Part shown: one piece after another, positions 8,375-18,644 of the stretch
Layout: each line of letters begins with the position of its first letter
How positions within the stretch are numbered: the first letter of the stretch is position 1
Notes under the pieces: model-generated
Seen by the model: the letters and a program-made list of their open reading frames with translations, nothing else
What the model was told of the DNA's origin: nothing
Databases searched by the model: none
From: an uncultured Granulosicoccaceae bacterium
Lineage (GTDB): Bacteria > Pseudomonadota > Gammaproteobacteria > Granulosicoccales > Granulosicoccaceae
Length of the DNA stretch: 38,959 nt
Assembly (NCBI GenBank): GCA_937928685.1
Contig: CALGJU010000127.1
Coordinates: 1-38,959 of the forward strand
Direction of reading: 5' to 3'
Made by a program: the position numbers and the translations under genes

Positions 8375-9529
8375 ATGCAAACCAGGACGGGCTCCACAAC
8401 AGCAGCTCAAAAAAAACCAAAAAAGCGCTGGGTAGTAAAGATAGGCAGCGCGCTCATCACCGCCGAAAACGGGCTGCATCTGGACAATATTCATCAGTGG
8501 TCGCGACAGTTTGCAGCACTAATGAACGACAATGTTGAGCTGGTCCTGGTGTCTTCCGGTTCTATTGCCGAAGGTATGCATCGACTGCAATGGTCTGAGC
8601 GCCCAACCGCGCTGCACGAACTACAAGCCGCAGCCGCTGTCGGGCAGATGGGATTAGTGCGTGCCTATGAATCAGAACTGAAAACACACGGGCTGCATAC
8701 CGCGCAGATACTGTTAACCCATGATGACCTAAGCAACCGCAAGCGCTACCTGAATGCCAAGAGCACGCTGGCCACACTTCTGGCGCTTCATGTGCTGCCT
8801 GTAATCAATGAAAACGACACTGTCACCACGGATGAAATTGGCGTCGGTGACAACGATAATCTTGCCGCGTTGGTGGCCAACCTGATCTCTGCGGATCAAT
8901 TGATTATATTGACCGATCAAGCTGGCTTGTTCGATTCTGACCCAACCAAAAACCCACAAGCCACACTGATAACAGAGGCTACCGCTGGTGATCCACAGTT
9001 ATTTGATATGGCCGGGCCAAGCAACAACCGACTGGCCATTGGCGGTATGCGCACGAAGATCCTTGCCGCAGAGCGCGCTGCACGCTCCGGTACACACACA
9101 GTGATCGCTTCAGGGCGAGAGCCGGATGTACTCATAAGGTTACATAATGATGAGGCGATCGGCACAAAACTACTCGCGACCCACAAAAAGCTAGTCGCCC
9201 ATAAAATGTGGCTTGCCAATCAGCTTAAAGTGCGTGGCACGCTACACATCGACAGTGGCGCTCGAGAGAAAATGAGTGATGGAGTCTGCAGCTTATTACC
9301 GGTCGGTGTCACACAAGTGAGCGGTGAATTTCGGCGCGGCGAACTGGTCTCTATCTGCTCAGCAGACGGTAAGGAAATAGCCCGCGGGCTGGTCAACTAC
9401 AATGCTACAGAAGCGGCTCTGCTAATGGGATGCCAGAGCGAAAACATAGGCGAGCGTCTGGGTTACGTACATGAACCAGAGCTGGTCAACCGGGACAACA
9501 TGGTGGCGGTCAATGCCCGCCACCGGTAA
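8375..9529 (+). CDS. proB: Glutamate 5-kinase
   Basis: This 384-residue protein catalyses ATP-dependent phosphorylation of glutamate, the first step of proline synthesis. The amino-acid-kinase domain (about 18-265) starts with [10 protein letters not shown], has VSSGSIAEG near 60, and carries [19 protein letters not shown] and [16 protein letters not shown] domain occupies about 290-370 ([10 protein letters not shown] to [12 protein letters not shown]), as in the long proteobacterial type. The start at 8375 gives a 19-residue basic extension before the kinase core and no obvious ribosome-binding site, so the true start is slightly uncertain. It converges on rpsT with a 13-bp gap; proA is not adjacent. 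Confidence 0.96.
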   Translation: MQTRTGSTTAAQKKPKKRWVVKIGSALITAENGLHLDNIHQWSRQFAALMNDNVELVLVSSGSIAEGMHRLQWSERPTALHELQAAAAVGQMGLVRAYESELKTHGLHTAQILLTHDDLSNRKRYLNAKSTLATLLALHVLPVINENDTVTTDEIGVGDNDNLAALVANLISADQLIILTDQAGLFDSDPTKNPQATLITEATAGDPQLFDMAGPSNNRLAIGGMRTKILAAERAARSGTHTVIASGREPDVLIRLHNDEAIGTKLLATHKKLVAHKMWLANQLKVRGTLHIDSGAREKMSDGVCSLLPVGVTQVSGEFRRGELVSICSADGKEIARGLVNYNATEAALLMGCQSENIGERLGYVHEPELVNRDNMVAVNARHR

Positions 9530-9542
9530 ACCGTTGAGTTTT

Positions 9543-9803
9543 TTAAAGCGCTTGTATCTGCGCGTTCAAACGGCTTTTGTATCGCGCAGCTTTGTTCTTG
9601 TGAACGTGGCCTTTTCTCGCCATGCTATCGAGCACAGGTACCGCTGCCGTGTAGGCATCAGTTGCTGCTGTTTTATCACCAGCCGCAATAGCGCTAACCA
9701 CTCGCTTCACATGTGTACGCATCATCGAACGCATACCAGCGTTTCGAGCACGTCTTGTTTCCGCCTGACGGGCGCGTTTTTTGGCTTGGAGGGAATTCGC
9801 CAA
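9543..9803 (-). CDS. rpsT: 30S ribosomal protein S20, TTG start
   Basis: This 86-residue small-subunit protein starts [13 protein letters not shown], the conserved S20 N-terminus. The codon at 9803-9801 is TTG, with AGGAG 6 nt upstream; no ATG or GTG fits the conserved N-terminus. E. coli rpsT also starts at UUG, where the weak start contributes to autogenous translational control, so the same control is plausible here. Lys/Arg-rich helices ([21 protein letters not shown]) are as expected. A good sigma70 promoter lies about 40 bp upstream. Divergent from murJ, as in many gammaproteobacteria. Confidence 0.97.
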   Translation of the reverse strand: MANSLQAKKRARQAETRRARNAGMRSMMRTHVKRVVSAIAAGDKTAATDAYTAAVPVLDSMARKGHVHKNKAARYKSRLNAQIQAL

Positions 9804-9839
9804 GTCAGTCTCCTAGAAGAATTGCAAATGCAACAAAGC

Positions 9840-9868
9840 AGTATCGTTCGTGCTCATTCTGTTGTCAA
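9840..9868 (-). promoter_or_regulatory. Sigma70 promoter of rpsT
   Basis: Read on the minus strand, a perfect TTGACA (9868-9863) is followed after 17 nt by GATACT (9845-9840), four of six. Transcription would start near 9833, giving a leader of about 30 nt before the rpsT TTG. Confidence 0.65.
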
Positions 9869-9964
9869 CCGTTGGCAGCTAATTTCGCCCGCCAATTTGA
9901 CTTTGATTCGCAGTATTCAGCGTGTTGCTGCAATTGTCAGGCGTACAATGTTGATTCCGGCTTA

Positions 9965-11527
9965 ATGGCAACCGGTAAATTCAGTTTGCTGCGTTCCGGG
10001 TCTGTGGTCAGTGGCATGACGCTGTTGTCACGAATCCTCGGCTTCGTTCGTGACCAGGTGTTCGCCTATACGTTTGGTGCCGGCTCACTTACCGATGCCT
10101 TTTTGGTGGCCTTCAAAATCCCGAACTTTCTGCGCCGACTATTCGCAGAAGGGGCTTTCGCTCAGTCTTTTGTACCGGTTTTTTCAGAATACAAAGAAAC
10201 CCGGTCACCGGATGCACTCCGAGCCCTGGCAGCACAGGTCAGCGGTACCCTTGGCTGGATTGTTTTAGCCCTCAGTATTCTAGGCAGTGTGTTCGCACCC
10301 GCCCTGATTAGCCTGTTCGCTCCGGGCTTTGAAAACGGCGGCGAGCGCGCTGTGACGGCAACTGCTTTGCTGCGCATCACTTTTCCCTATCTGTTCTTCA
10401 TCTCTCTTGTTGCTTACTGCGGCAGCGTGCTAAACACGTTCCAGCGCTTCGCGGTACCGGCTTTTACGCCGGTGCTGCTGAACGTCTGCCTCATTACGGC
10501 CGCGCTGTGGGGCTCACAATTTTTTGCCGTGCCAGTAACAGCACTTGCCTGGGGCGTATTTGCAGCAGGGCTATCCCAGCTGCTGTTTCAGTTGCCATCA
10601 CTCTACCAACTCGGCTTATTGACGATGCCTAAATGGGGCTGGGCAGACAGTGGCGTACAAAAAATATTAAAACTCATGCTGCCGGCGATACTCGGCTCAT
10701 CAGTCGGCCAGATCAATTTGCTGCTAGATACCATTATCGCCTCGTTTCTGGTCGCTGGCAGTTTGAGCTGGCTTTATTTTGCAGACCGACTGGTTGAATT
10801 TCCTTTAGGCATCTTTGGCATCGCCATCGCCACCGTCATTCTTCCGCGATTGTCTGCAGCGCACTCAACTGATAAAGCCAGTGACTTCAATAACACCATG
10901 AGCTGGGGATTCAGGGCCGCCACCCTACTCGCCTTGCCCTCAGCCGCAGCACTTTTAGTCTTGGCAGCCCCGTTGATCGCCACATTGTTCGGCTATGGTG
11001 AGTTCCAACCGGAAGATGTGCGAATGTCCGCCTGGGCCTTACGCGCCTATGCGCTGGCACTGCCCGGCCTGGTATTGGTGAAAATTTTTGCACCCGGCTT
11101 TTTTGCACGCCAGAACACCCGCACTCCAGTTCGAATTGGCATTATCTCCATGATCAGCAATATGGCCTACAACATCATTTTTGTCGGTGCCATGATGCTG
11201 GCTGCCTTGCCGGCAGCTCATGCTGGGCTGGCACTGGCGACGGCGTTGTCTGCCAACCAGAATGCGTTCATGTTGTATCGACGTTTAAAGCAAGACAACA
11301 TTTACCATCTACAGGCATCAGATACAGCGACCCTCAAACGGGTATGCCTTGCAACTGCCGTGATGACCGTGATCATTCTACTGATCAACCCGAATGTCGA
11401 TGCCTGGTTGGCAATGCAGGCAATCGAACGGGCAACCCACTTAGCCGGTATAATCCTCGCTGCAATACTGGCTTACGGCGCGACTCTGCTCGCGACAGGC
11501 TTTAGACCCGCCAGCTACAGGGTGTAG
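9965..11527 (+). CDS. murJ: Lipid II flippase MurJ
   Basis: From the ATG at 9965 the product is 520 residues, typical for MurJ of the MOP superfamily, which moves lipid II across the inner membrane. The track start at 9713 adds 84 residues that run antisense through rpsT and are not part of the protein. The conserved start (SGMTLLSRILGFVRDQVFAYTFGAG) and the loop KIPNFLRRLFAEGAFAQSFVPVF are diagnostic. Many hydrophobic segments follow, consistent with the usual 14 TM helices, and the conserved PGFFARQNTRTPV loop lies near 377-390. It begins a run murJ-ribF-ileS-lspA-ispH on one strand with short gaps. Confidence 0.96.
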   Translation: MATGKFSLLRSGSVVSGMTLLSRILGFVRDQVFAYTFGAGSLTDAFLVAFKIPNFLRRLFAEGAFAQSFVPVFSEYKETRSPDALRALAAQVSGTLGWIVLALSILGSVFAPALISLFAPGFENGGERAVTATALLRITFPYLFFISLVAYCGSVLNTFQRFAVPAFTPVLLNVCLITAALWGSQFFAVPVTALAWGVFAAGLSQLLFQLPSLYQLGLLTMPKWGWADSGVQKILKLMLPAILGSSVGQINLLLDTIIASFLVAGSLSWLYFADRLVEFPLGIFGIAIATVILPRLSAAHSTDKASDFNNTMSWGFRAATLLALPSAAALLVLAAPLIATLFGYGEFQPEDVRMSAWALRAYALALPGLVLVKIFAPGFFARQNTRTPVRIGIISMISNMAYNIIFVGAMMLAALPAAHAGLALATALSANQNAFMLYRRLKQDNIYHLQASDTATLKRVCLATAVMTVIILLINPNVDAWLAMQAIERATHLAGIILAAILAYGATLLATGFRPASYRV

Positions 11528-11578
11528 GTATTGTGTCAGTAAGCACAGGCATCAACTTTCAGGATTTAATCTAAACCA

Positions 11579-12517
11579 GTGGAACTTATACGCGGACTGT
11601 ACAACCTGCGAGAACATCATCGCGCCTGTGCAGTGACTATTGGCAATTTTGATGGAATACACCTCGGCCATCAAAACCTGATTGACACGGTTTGCCAGCA
11701 CGCAAACATGAACAATCTACGTGCTTGTGTGGTCAGCTTTGAGCCTTTACCGGTAGAGTTTTTTGTGGCCAAAGACAAGCGCCCGCACAGGCTGACATCG
11801 CTGCGCGAGAAAATAACGGTACTTGGCACACTCCCGGTTGATCAACTCCTGTTGTTAAAATTTAACCACAGCCTCGCCAATACCACTGCTGCTGATTTTA
11901 TCAGGCAAGTGCTGATAGACGGACTGAACACAAAATACTTACTGGTCGGTGATGACTTTCAATTTGGTAAAGATCGCGAAGGCAATTTCGACACGCTACA
12001 GGCCGCCAGCAAGCACTACGGATTTGAATTACAGCAGGCGAGCACCCTGGTGGCTGCAAATGATCGGATATCAAGCACCAGGGTCCGCGCACTGCTGGCC
12101 GATGGTGATCTCGATTCAGCAGCAGAACTGCTGGGCAGAAGCTATTCTCTACAGGGACGGGTTGAATACGGCGCTCAGCTGGGCCGTACTTTGGGATTTC
12201 CGACAGCAAATATAGCGCTCAATGATCACAACCCTCCGTTGCGCGGTGTCTATGCGGTCGGCGTGACCAACACCGAACATCCACAAAACATCCACAATGG
12301 AATTGCCAATATCGGGGTCAAGCCCACTGTCAACGGAATGCGTCTGAGCCTTGAGGTGCATTTGCTGGATTTTGCTGCTGATTTATACGGACAACGATTG
12401 CGAGTAAATTTTATGCACAAACTCAGAGATGAAAAGAAGTTTTCCGGTTTAGATGAATTGAAGTCCGCTATTGCAACTGATGAGCAAAACGCCCGACAAT
12501 GGTTTACCCGAAAATAA
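11579..12517 (+). CDS. ribF: Bifunctional riboflavin kinase / FAD synthetase
   Basis: This 312-residue enzyme converts riboflavin to FMN and then FAD. The N-terminal adenylyltransferase domain (1-185) has TIGNFDGIHLGHQ (20-32), LLVGDDFQFG near 122 and ISSTRVRALL near 161-170. The C-terminal riboflavin kinase domain (about 185-310) starts GRVEYGAQLGRTLGFPTANI and has GVYAVGV and ANIGVKPTV. The start is a GTG whose next codons give the usual MELIRGLYNL. Its place before ileS is standard. Downstream, arms AAAGCGT/ACGCTTT flank 24 nt in the gap to ileS but have no T-run. Confidence 0.97.
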   Translation: MELIRGLYNLREHHRACAVTIGNFDGIHLGHQNLIDTVCQHANMNNLRACVVSFEPLPVEFFVAKDKRPHRLTSLREKITVLGTLPVDQLLLLKFNHSLANTTAADFIRQVLIDGLNTKYLLVGDDFQFGKDREGNFDTLQAASKHYGFELQQASTLVAANDRISSTRVRALLADGDLDSAAELLGRSYSLQGRVEYGAQLGRTLGFPTANIALNDHNPPLRGVYAVGVTNTEHPQNIHNGIANIGVKPTVNGMRLSLEVHLLDFAADLYGQRLRVNFMHKLRDEKKFSGLDELKSAIATDEQNARQWFTRK

Positions 12518-12608
12518 TTCATCAAAAAGCGTATTAAGAAGAAATCAGTGAGCATCACGCTTTCTATGCAGCTTTGTAAAAAGTGCCTACCCACACAGAG
12601 ACTCCACA

Positions 12609-15434
12609 GTGAGTAATTACAAACACACGTTAAACTTGCCGAAGACCGATTTCCCGATGCGTGGGAACCTGGCAAATCGCGAGCCTGAGACCCTTGCCCG
12701 CTGGCAAGCGCTCGACATTTATAAAAAAATTCGAGAGGCCTCTGTCAATCGGGAAAAGCAATTTGTGCTTCACGATGGCCCTCCTTATGCCAATGGTGAT
12801 ATTCACATTGGTCATGCGGTAAATAAAGTCATTAAAGACATGATCATCAAAAGCAAACAGCTTGATGGTTATAACTCACCTTATATTCCGGGCTGGGACT
12901 GCCATGGATTGCCGATTGAAAACAAAGTGGAATCGGAAATTGGCAGGCCGGGTGAAAAAGTCGATGAGGCGACTTTCAGAGCGCGCTGTCGTGAATACGC
13001 ACAACAGCAGATCAACGGCCAGCGCGAAGACTTCAAACGCCTTGGAATATTTGGTGATTGGGATAATCCCTATCTCACCATGGACTTTGAAAACGAAGCC
13101 GGGATCGTCAGAGCGCTTGGCAGGATGATCGAAAACGGTCACGTCTACAAAGGCACCCGGCCGGTTTACTGGAGTATCGGGGCACGCTCGGCACTGGCAG
13201 AGGCGGAAGTTGAATACCGTGATAAAAAATCCACCTCTGTTGATGTCAGATTCAGCGCTGTAGACAACGAAGCGCTACACCAAGCCTGCAACAGCTCACG
13301 TACTGAGCTGCCATTGTCTGTGGTTATCTGGACCACTACACCATGGACTCTGCCCGGCAATCTCGCTGTTGCACTACACCCTGAGCTTGAGTATTCGGTG
13401 GTCGAATGCGATCTGGGTTCAGGTGAAGAATGCCTGGTATTCGCTACCGAGCTGGTTGAATCCTGCATGAAACGGTACCAATGCGAATCGTATAAAACCG
13501 TTTCCGTATTTACCGGCAGCAGCCTCGAAAAAGTATTACTGCAACATCCCTTTTATCAGCGCACCTCTCTGATTGTGCTTGGCGACTATGTCACTACCGA
13601 GGCGGGCACAGGCGCTGTACACACGGCTCCTGACCATGGTGTGGATGACTTTATTGTCGGCAAGCAATACGACCTTGGCTTACTAAATAATGTCAGCGCT
13701 ACCGGAAGCTATGAACCATGGGTTGAAAAATTCGCCGGTGAACATGTATACAAAGTCGAAGAACATATTCTCGACGAGCTAAAAGCCGCCAGCAAACTCG
13801 TGCTGAGCGAATCATTCGAACACAGTTATCCACACTGCTGGCGCACCAACACGCCGATTATCTTTCGCACCACCCCGCAGTGGTTCGTCAGTATGGAAAA
13901 AGAAAACCTCAGAGCCGATGCACTGGCAGCAATTAAAACCGTTCGATGGGTGCCTGCGTGGGGCGAAGACAGAATCAACGGAATGATCGACAAGCGGCCT
14001 GACTGGTGTATTTCAAGGCAGCGCTATTGGGGCGTCCCCATCACTCTCTTTATTCATAAAGAAACCGGTGAAATGCATCCTGACACGCTGCAACTGCTTG
14101 AACAGGCGGCACAGCATATCGAAAAGGGGGGCATACAAGCCTGGTCTGATCTAGGCATTGACGACTTTATAAAAGAAGATGCCGATCAATACGAAAAATC
14201 AACCGACGTATTAGATGTCTGGTTTGACTCCGGTACGACCTACGCACACGTCCTTCAAAAGCGTGGTCAGCCCTACCCTGCCGATATGTATCTGGAAGGT
14301 TCAGATCAACACCGCGGGTGGTTTCACTCATCACTACTGACCAGTGTCTCAATCAATGGCATTGCACCTTACAAGCAAGTGTTAACGCACGGTTTTACCG
14401 TTGATGCCAAAGGCCGCAAGATGTCAAAGTCTGTCGGCAATGTCATCGCACCACAAAAAGTCATGAAGACACTTGGCGCAGATATCATTCGCCTGTGGGT
14501 GTGTTCTGCAGACTACCGCGGGGAGATGAGTGTTTCTGATGAAATTCTTAATCGCATGTCTGACTCATACCGACGCATCAGAAATACCATCCGTTTTCTT
14601 CTGTCCAACCTCAACGGCTTCGATCCGGATACTGATTTAATCGCCATTGAAGATATGCTGGCTTTGGATCAATGGGCTGTGGACCGCTCACTGGCACTTC
14701 AAGAAGAAATACGCGTCGCTTTTGACGACTATCAGTTTCATACAGTTTATCAGCGGCTACATAATTTCTGCACCACGGAACTAGGTGGTTTTTATCTGGA
14801 TATCGTTAAGGACAGACAGTACACCACCCAGGCTGACAGCCATGCACGGCGCTCGGCACAGTCTGCGATGTATCATATCGCAGAGGCAATGACGCGCTGG
14901 ATAGCACCCGTATTGAGTTTTACCGCTGAAGAAATCTGGACACATCTGCCAGGTGAACACAGTGAAACTATTTTCACTGAAACTTACTATGACAAACTAA
15001 AACCACTGGCTGCCAGCTCGATCTATAGCAAAGAAGAGTGGGACAACATCGTGCAGATTCGTATTGAGGTATCACGTGCACTTGAAAAGCTTCGAGTAGA
15101 AAGTTTGATCGGTGGTTCATTGGATGCAGAAGTGAATCTCTATTGCGACGCTGATACGGTATCTCTGTTAAAGCGAATTGGCGATGAACTCAGATTTATA
15201 CTGATCACCTCTGAAGCAGGTGTTAACAGTTTGGTCGACAAACCGGAAACCGCTGAAAAGGCCGAGCTTGAACAAGGCGAATTATGGATCAGCGCCAGGG
15301 CATCAGAACAGCCTAAGTGTGATCGCTGCTGGCACCACAGAAGTGATGTAGGCACCGTGGACAGTCATCCGGATCTTTGCGCACGTTGTGTGCAAAATGT
15401 TGATGGTGACGGCGAACCCCGACAATTTACCTAA
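12609..15434 (+). CDS. ileS: Isoleucyl-tRNA synthetase
   Basis: This 941-residue class Ia synthetase has the full bacterial architecture. The HIGH signature ([17 protein letters not shown] at 66-69) and KMSKS (604-608) form the Rossmann active site; the editing (CP1) domain lies between them, with [10 protein letters not shown] and [12 protein letters not shown]. The anticodon-binding domain follows, then a C-terminal zinc finger (CDRCW and CARC near 903-925). It is the eubacterial type, not the mupirocin-resistant eukaryote-like type, judged by length and the C-terminal zinc finger. The start is GTG (12609), giving [19 protein letters not shown], the normal family start. Confidence 0.98.
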   Translation: MSNYKHTLNLPKTDFPMRGNLANREPETLARWQALDIYKKIREASVNREKQFVLHDGPPYANGDIHIGHAVNKVIKDMIIKSKQLDGYNSPYIPGWDCHGLPIENKVESEIGRPGEKVDEATFRARCREYAQQQINGQREDFKRLGIFGDWDNPYLTMDFENEAGIVRALGRMIENGHVYKGTRPVYWSIGARSALAEAEVEYRDKKSTSVDVRFSAVDNEALHQACNSSRTELPLSVVIWTTTPWTLPGNLAVALHPELEYSVVECDLGSGEECLVFATELVESCMKRYQCESYKTVSVFTGSSLEKVLLQHPFYQRTSLIVLGDYVTTEAGTGAVHTAPDHGVDDFIVGKQYDLGLLNNVSATGSYEPWVEKFAGEHVYKVEEHILDELKAASKLVLSESFEHSYPHCWRTNTPIIFRTTPQWFVSMEKENLRADALAAIKTVRWVPAWGEDRINGMIDKRPDWCISRQRYWGVPITLFIHKETGEMHPDTLQLLEQAAQHIEKGGIQAWSDLGIDDFIKEDADQYEKSTDVLDVWFDSGTTYAHVLQKRGQPYPADMYLEGSDQHRGWFHSSLLTSVSINGIAPYKQVLTHGFTVDAKGRKMSKSVGNVIAPQKVMKTLGADIIRLWVCSADYRGEMSVSDEILNRMSDSYRRIRNTIRFLLSNLNGFDPDTDLIAIEDMLALDQWAVDRSLALQEEIRVAFDDYQFHTVYQRLHNFCTTELGGFYLDIVKDRQYTTQADSHARRSAQSAMYHIAEAMTRWIAPVLSFTAEEIWTHLPGEHSETIFTETYYDKLKPLAASSIYSKEEWDNIVQIRIEVSRALEKLRVESLIGGSLDAEVNLYCDADTVSLLKRIGDELRFILITSEAGVNSLVDKPETAEKAELEQGELWISARASEQPKCDRCWHHRSDVGTVDSHPDLCARCVQNVDGDGEPRQFT

Positions 15435-15460
15435 CTTACCCACGACTTACCTGGCAACTC

Positions 15461-15967
15461 ATGAAGAAAATATACTTTGGTCTGACAGCACTGGTTATTC
15501 TGCTTGATCAAATCACCAAATGGATGGCTAACACCCAGCTCACCATGCATGAGCAGAATCCGGTGATGCCGTTTTTTAATTTCACCTTAATGTACAACTA
15601 TGGGGCGGCTTTCAGTTTTTTGAGCAATGCCGGCGGTTGGCAGCGTTGGTTTTTCACTATTGTGGCAGTCGCCATCAGTATTGTGCTGATCGTCTGGCTG
15701 CTACGGTTAAAAACTCACGAAAAATGGTTGGGCTTTGGCCTGGCGCTGGTGCTGGGCGGTGCTATTGGCAACGTGATCGATCGGGTGCGTCTGGGTTACG
15801 TGATAGACTTTATTCAGTGGTTTGCCCATTGGCGTGGTGACACTTTCTACTGGCCGGCTTTTAATATTGCTGATGCCGCCATATTGACCGGTACTGCGCT
15901 AATTCTTCTCAGCTCTTTTTTTATTGCTGATGATCCCCAAGATACCTCTGTGTCAAACAACACCTAA
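15461..15967 (+). CDS. lspA: Lipoprotein signal peptidase (signal peptidase II)
   Basis: This 168-residue inner-membrane aspartyl protease cleaves prolipoproteins before the lipidated cysteine; the two lipoproteins predicted in this window would be substrates. Four hydrophobic segments are visible. Catalytic aspartates are D116 (in GYVIDFI) and D138 (in FNIADAAI); the conserved YNYGAAFSF (45-53) and GNVIDR (103-108) are present. It starts 26 bp after ileS and ends 23 bp before ispH. The fkpB/slpA peptidyl-prolyl isomerase gene that often lies between lspA and ispH is absent. Confidence 0.97.
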   Translation: MKKIYFGLTALVILLDQITKWMANTQLTMHEQNPVMPFFNFTLMYNYGAAFSFLSNAGGWQRWFFTIVAVAISIVLIVWLLRLKTHEKWLGFGLALVLGGAIGNVIDRVRLGYVIDFIQWFAHWRGDTFYWPAFNIADAAILTGTALILLSSFFIADDPQDTSVSNNT

Positions 15968-15990
15968 GAAGTAAAAAAAGCGAGCGCTCA

Positions 15991-16929
15991 ATGGAAATAT
16001 TAATGGCCAACCCGAGAGGGTTTTGCGCAGGCGTTGATCGCGCCATAGAAATCGTTGAGCGGGCGCTGGAACTATTTGGCGCACCTATCTATGTACGTCA
16101 CGAAGTGGTTCACAATAAATATGTGGTTGACGGTCTTCGCGACAAAGGCGCTATTTTTGTTGACGAACTTCACGAAGTGCCCGACGACAGTACTGTGATC
16201 TTCTCCGCTCATGGTGTGTCCAGAGCAGTTGAGCTGGAAGCGCAAACCCGCCAACTCCAGGTCTTTGATGCCACTTGTCCGCTGGTAACCAAAGTTCATA
16301 TCGAAGTGGTTAAATACGCCAAAGAAGGGCGTGAAGTCATTTTAATCGGCCATGCCGGGCACCCGGAAGTTGAGGGCACCATGGGGCGCTACGACACCCA
16401 GTGGGGTGGTCGCATCTTATTGATCGAAACCCCGGAGGATGTCGAGTCATTAAAAGTTGAAGACCCGGCACAGCTTGCATTTGTATCTCAAACAACACTC
16501 TCTGTTGATGACACCCACGACATCATTGCACGCTTAAAAGAACGCTATCCACACATCGCAGCGCCACGCAAAGACGACATCTGCTACGCCACTCAGAATC
16601 GACAAGACGCGGTGAAAATTCTCTGTCGTGATGCCGATATGTTGCTGGTTGTCGGCGCGCAGAACAGCTCTAACTCTAATCGCCTTAGAGAACTGGGGGA
16701 ACGTGCTGGTATTCCGTCTTATTTGATCGCCGACTCAAGTGCTATACAGTCAGAGTGGCTTAAAGAAGATCTGAAAATTGGCGTTACCGCTGGCGCCTCA
16801 GCGCCTGATGAGCTGGTTCAGCAGGTAATTGAGCACCTGAAGTCTTGTGGCGCGAGCGTGGTAAATGAGGTTGCAGGCGTTGTGGAAACCATATCTTTCA
16901 GTATTCCCAGGCAATTGCGAAAAGACTGA
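15991..16929 (+). CDS. ispH: 4-hydroxy-3-methylbut-2-enyl diphosphate reductase
   Basis: This 312-residue iron-sulfur enzyme performs the last step of the MEP pathway, making IPP and DMAPP, the substrates used by IspB in this window. The three cluster-ligand cysteines are C12 (GFCAGV), C95 (DATCPLV) and C197 (ICYATQNRQ). Also seen are [10 protein letters not shown] (37-46), [11 protein letters not shown] and NSSNSNRL. Length and start ([14 protein letters not shown]) match the family. It closes the murJ-ispH run. Confidence 0.98.
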   Translation: MEILMANPRGFCAGVDRAIEIVERALELFGAPIYVRHEVVHNKYVVDGLRDKGAIFVDELHEVPDDSTVIFSAHGVSRAVELEAQTRQLQVFDATCPLVTKVHIEVVKYAKEGREVILIGHAGHPEVEGTMGRYDTQWGGRILLIETPEDVESLKVEDPAQLAFVSQTTLSVDDTHDIIARLKERYPHIAAPRKDDICYATQNRQDAVKILCRDADMLLVVGAQNSSNSNRLRELGERAGIPSYLIADSSAIQSEWLKEDLKIGVTAGASAPDELVQQVIEHLKSCGASVVNEVAGVVETISFSIPRQLRKD

Positions 16930-16995
16930 CCGCAGGTCATAAAACCAGGTCGTTAATCCGGATTATTCACCAACGACGCACTAAAATCCCGATCA

Positions 16996-17023
16996 CTGCT
17001 ATACAACGCTGCTTGCATAGCAG
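16996..17023 (+). terminator. Hairpin downstream of ispH (possible terminator)
   Basis: CTGCTAT-a-CAA, a CGCTGC loop, then TTG-c-ATAGCAG form a 10-bp stem with one A-C mismatch, about 67 bp after the ispH stop. The following ACCTTTC is a poor T-run, so termination is uncertain. Confidence 0.35.
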
Positions 17024-17148
17024 ACCTTTCAAATCAAAACGTTGCAGCAATGTGCTGTACGACACGTTACGTAACAAACCCCTAAACCTTCAATGACTAT
17101 CGCCGATGCAACCTCATAGCATCACTAAAATAATCATGGGCGTGAAAC

Positions 17149-18432
17149 GTGTTCAATTTCGACTCAAAATCTTCTGCTGCGGCTGACGCCGAATCAAATG
17201 ACATCGGTGAGTTACTGGCGCTCGCTGCCCGTCTAACCCCGATCTCAGATCTGAACGAAGCAAATAGAATTACTATCTGCAAATCTGCCACGCTCGTTAA
17301 CATCAATCGTTCTACCGCACTCGCAGCAAACAAAGAGCACCGGTGGTTCACCTATCTGTTTGAAGGACAGGTAGAAGTTCGCAACGCTAAAGACAAAGAC
17401 GAAACGGATACCGTGAACGCCAACACCGACCGTTCGTTGCAGCCAGTTCTGAAAGAATTCACGCAGCATCACTCTATTGCCACCAAAACAACGGCCACCC
17501 TGGTCCGATTCGGCCGCGAGTTGTTCGAGATCTTGCTAAAAGAACAGCAGAAGAATGCGACGAAGGTTCACGACGTCCGCGTCTCCGAAAATGACAACAT
17601 CATTTTTGACAGTATCGTCGAATCATTTGAACAGCGAACCGTCAATCTCAACTGCCAGGCGGCAGTAGGTGCAAAAATTGGTGAGCTGGTGAAACTCGGC
17701 ACCATGGGAATACCAGAGCTTTCAATGGCACTGGTCGCAGATCCAGCCCTGACTGCTCACACCATGCACGAAGCAAACAAGCTGGCAGGAAAAGGCGAGA
17801 CAACGCAAACCATGCGTGGTGCCATCACCCGACTGGGAGTTGAAAGTGCTAACCAGCTGGCAATAAAAATTCCTACCGAGCAGCCATGGCAAGCAGCCAG
17901 CCCTGTCATCCAGCAGCTCATGACAAACTACCAACGTAGAGCCACCCTTACCGCAGCGATTTGTAAAGTCTTTGCCAAGTCAGTTCCTCACCTTACTGAC
18001 GAGCGCGCGCACCTTATCGGCCTGATGGCAGATATCGGAGAACTGATGGTGATAGGTCACGCCAACAAGCATCCGGAACAATTCACTGATGCAGAAGCGT
18101 TGCAATTCTCGGCTCGAAACCTTCGTGAGCTGGTCGGTACCTGGCTATTGAGCGCCTGGGGGTTCAATGAGAACTTCATTGAGGCAGTCGAGTCTGCACG
18201 TGATTTCTATCGCAATCACACCGGAGACATCACTTACGCCGACCTCGTCACCGCCGCTCTACTGACGATCGAAACGGAATTACCCGAAGGTGAAAACAAG
18301 TCAATTCCAAGTGTTGTGAACCTATTGCTGCCTCGCAAGCTGCAACAAGCCGGTATCGATCTGAAAAACCCACAACCGATCCTGCAGCAGGCAGCGGCTG
18401 AACTAAACGGCCTGCAGAAACTGCTCCAGTAA
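17149..18432 (+). CDS. CNB-like / HDOD-like domain protein
   Basis: This 427-residue soluble protein has two parts. Residues about 20-145 resemble a cyclic-nucleotide-binding fold (YLFEGQVEVRN near 64-74; IATKTTATLVRFGRELFEILL near 110-130), but the phosphate-binding-cassette motif is not visible, so nucleotide binding is doubtful. Residues about 160-370 read as an HDOD domain (IGELVKLGTMGIPELSMALVADPALTAHTMHEAN; LIGLMADIGELMVIGHA); the usual HD pair is replaced by AD, as often happens in HDOD proteins, which are regulatory rather than catalytic. A signalling role is inferred. The start is GTG; no other start in this frame lies close by. It appears to be a single-gene unit followed by a strong hairpin. 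Confidence 0.7.
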   Translation: MFNFDSKSSAAADAESNDIGELLALAARLTPISDLNEANRITICKSATLVNINRSTALAANKEHRWFTYLFEGQVEVRNAKDKDETDTVNANTDRSLQPVLKEFTQHHSIATKTTATLVRFGRELFEILLKEQQKNATKVHDVRVSENDNIIFDSIVESFEQRTVNLNCQAAVGAKIGELVKLGTMGIPELSMALVADPALTAHTMHEANKLAGKGETTQTMRGAITRLGVESANQLAIKIPTEQPWQAASPVIQQLMTNYQRRATLTAAICKVFAKSVPHLTDERAHLIGLMADIGELMVIGHANKHPEQFTDAEALQFSARNLRELVGTWLLSAWGFNENFIEAVESARDFYRNHTGDITYADLVTAALLTIETELPEGENKSIPSVVNLLLPRKLQQAGIDLKNPQPILQQAAAELNGLQKLLQ

Positions 18433-18472
18433 AACGCCCTCACTGCAACAAGCAGTCTCTCGCAACATCAAA

Positions 18473-18496
18473 CCACCCCGCCATTTCGCGGGGTGG
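18473..18496 (+). terminator. GC-rich hairpin after the HDOD-like gene
   Basis: CCACCCCGC, loop CATTTC, GCGGGGTGG: a perfect 9-bp stem 40 nt after the stop codon. No T-run follows (ACCCCGCC), so it may be a rho-assisted terminator or a stability element. Confidence 0.45.
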
Positions 18497-18644
18497 ACCC
18501 CGCCTCGAAACACCCTGCTGCCAGGGTTCATGCTAAGATCTTTCCGATTTATCTTTCAGACCTGAATATGTCGTGCTTGCGCTATTACAACACTCGCAGG
18601 CTGCTTATTCAGCAAACTTGACAGCTATTAAGGAGGGGTATCAG

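Noticed and set aside
9713-9964. 84-residue N-terminal extension of MurJ in the track
   Set aside because: It runs antisense through rpsT and lacks homology; the MurJ family start is at 9965.
16930-17148. Possible small RNA in the gap after ispH
   Set aside because: There is a hairpin at 16996-17023 but no convincing promoter plus terminator pair and no resemblance to 6S, tmRNA, SRP or RNase P RNA.
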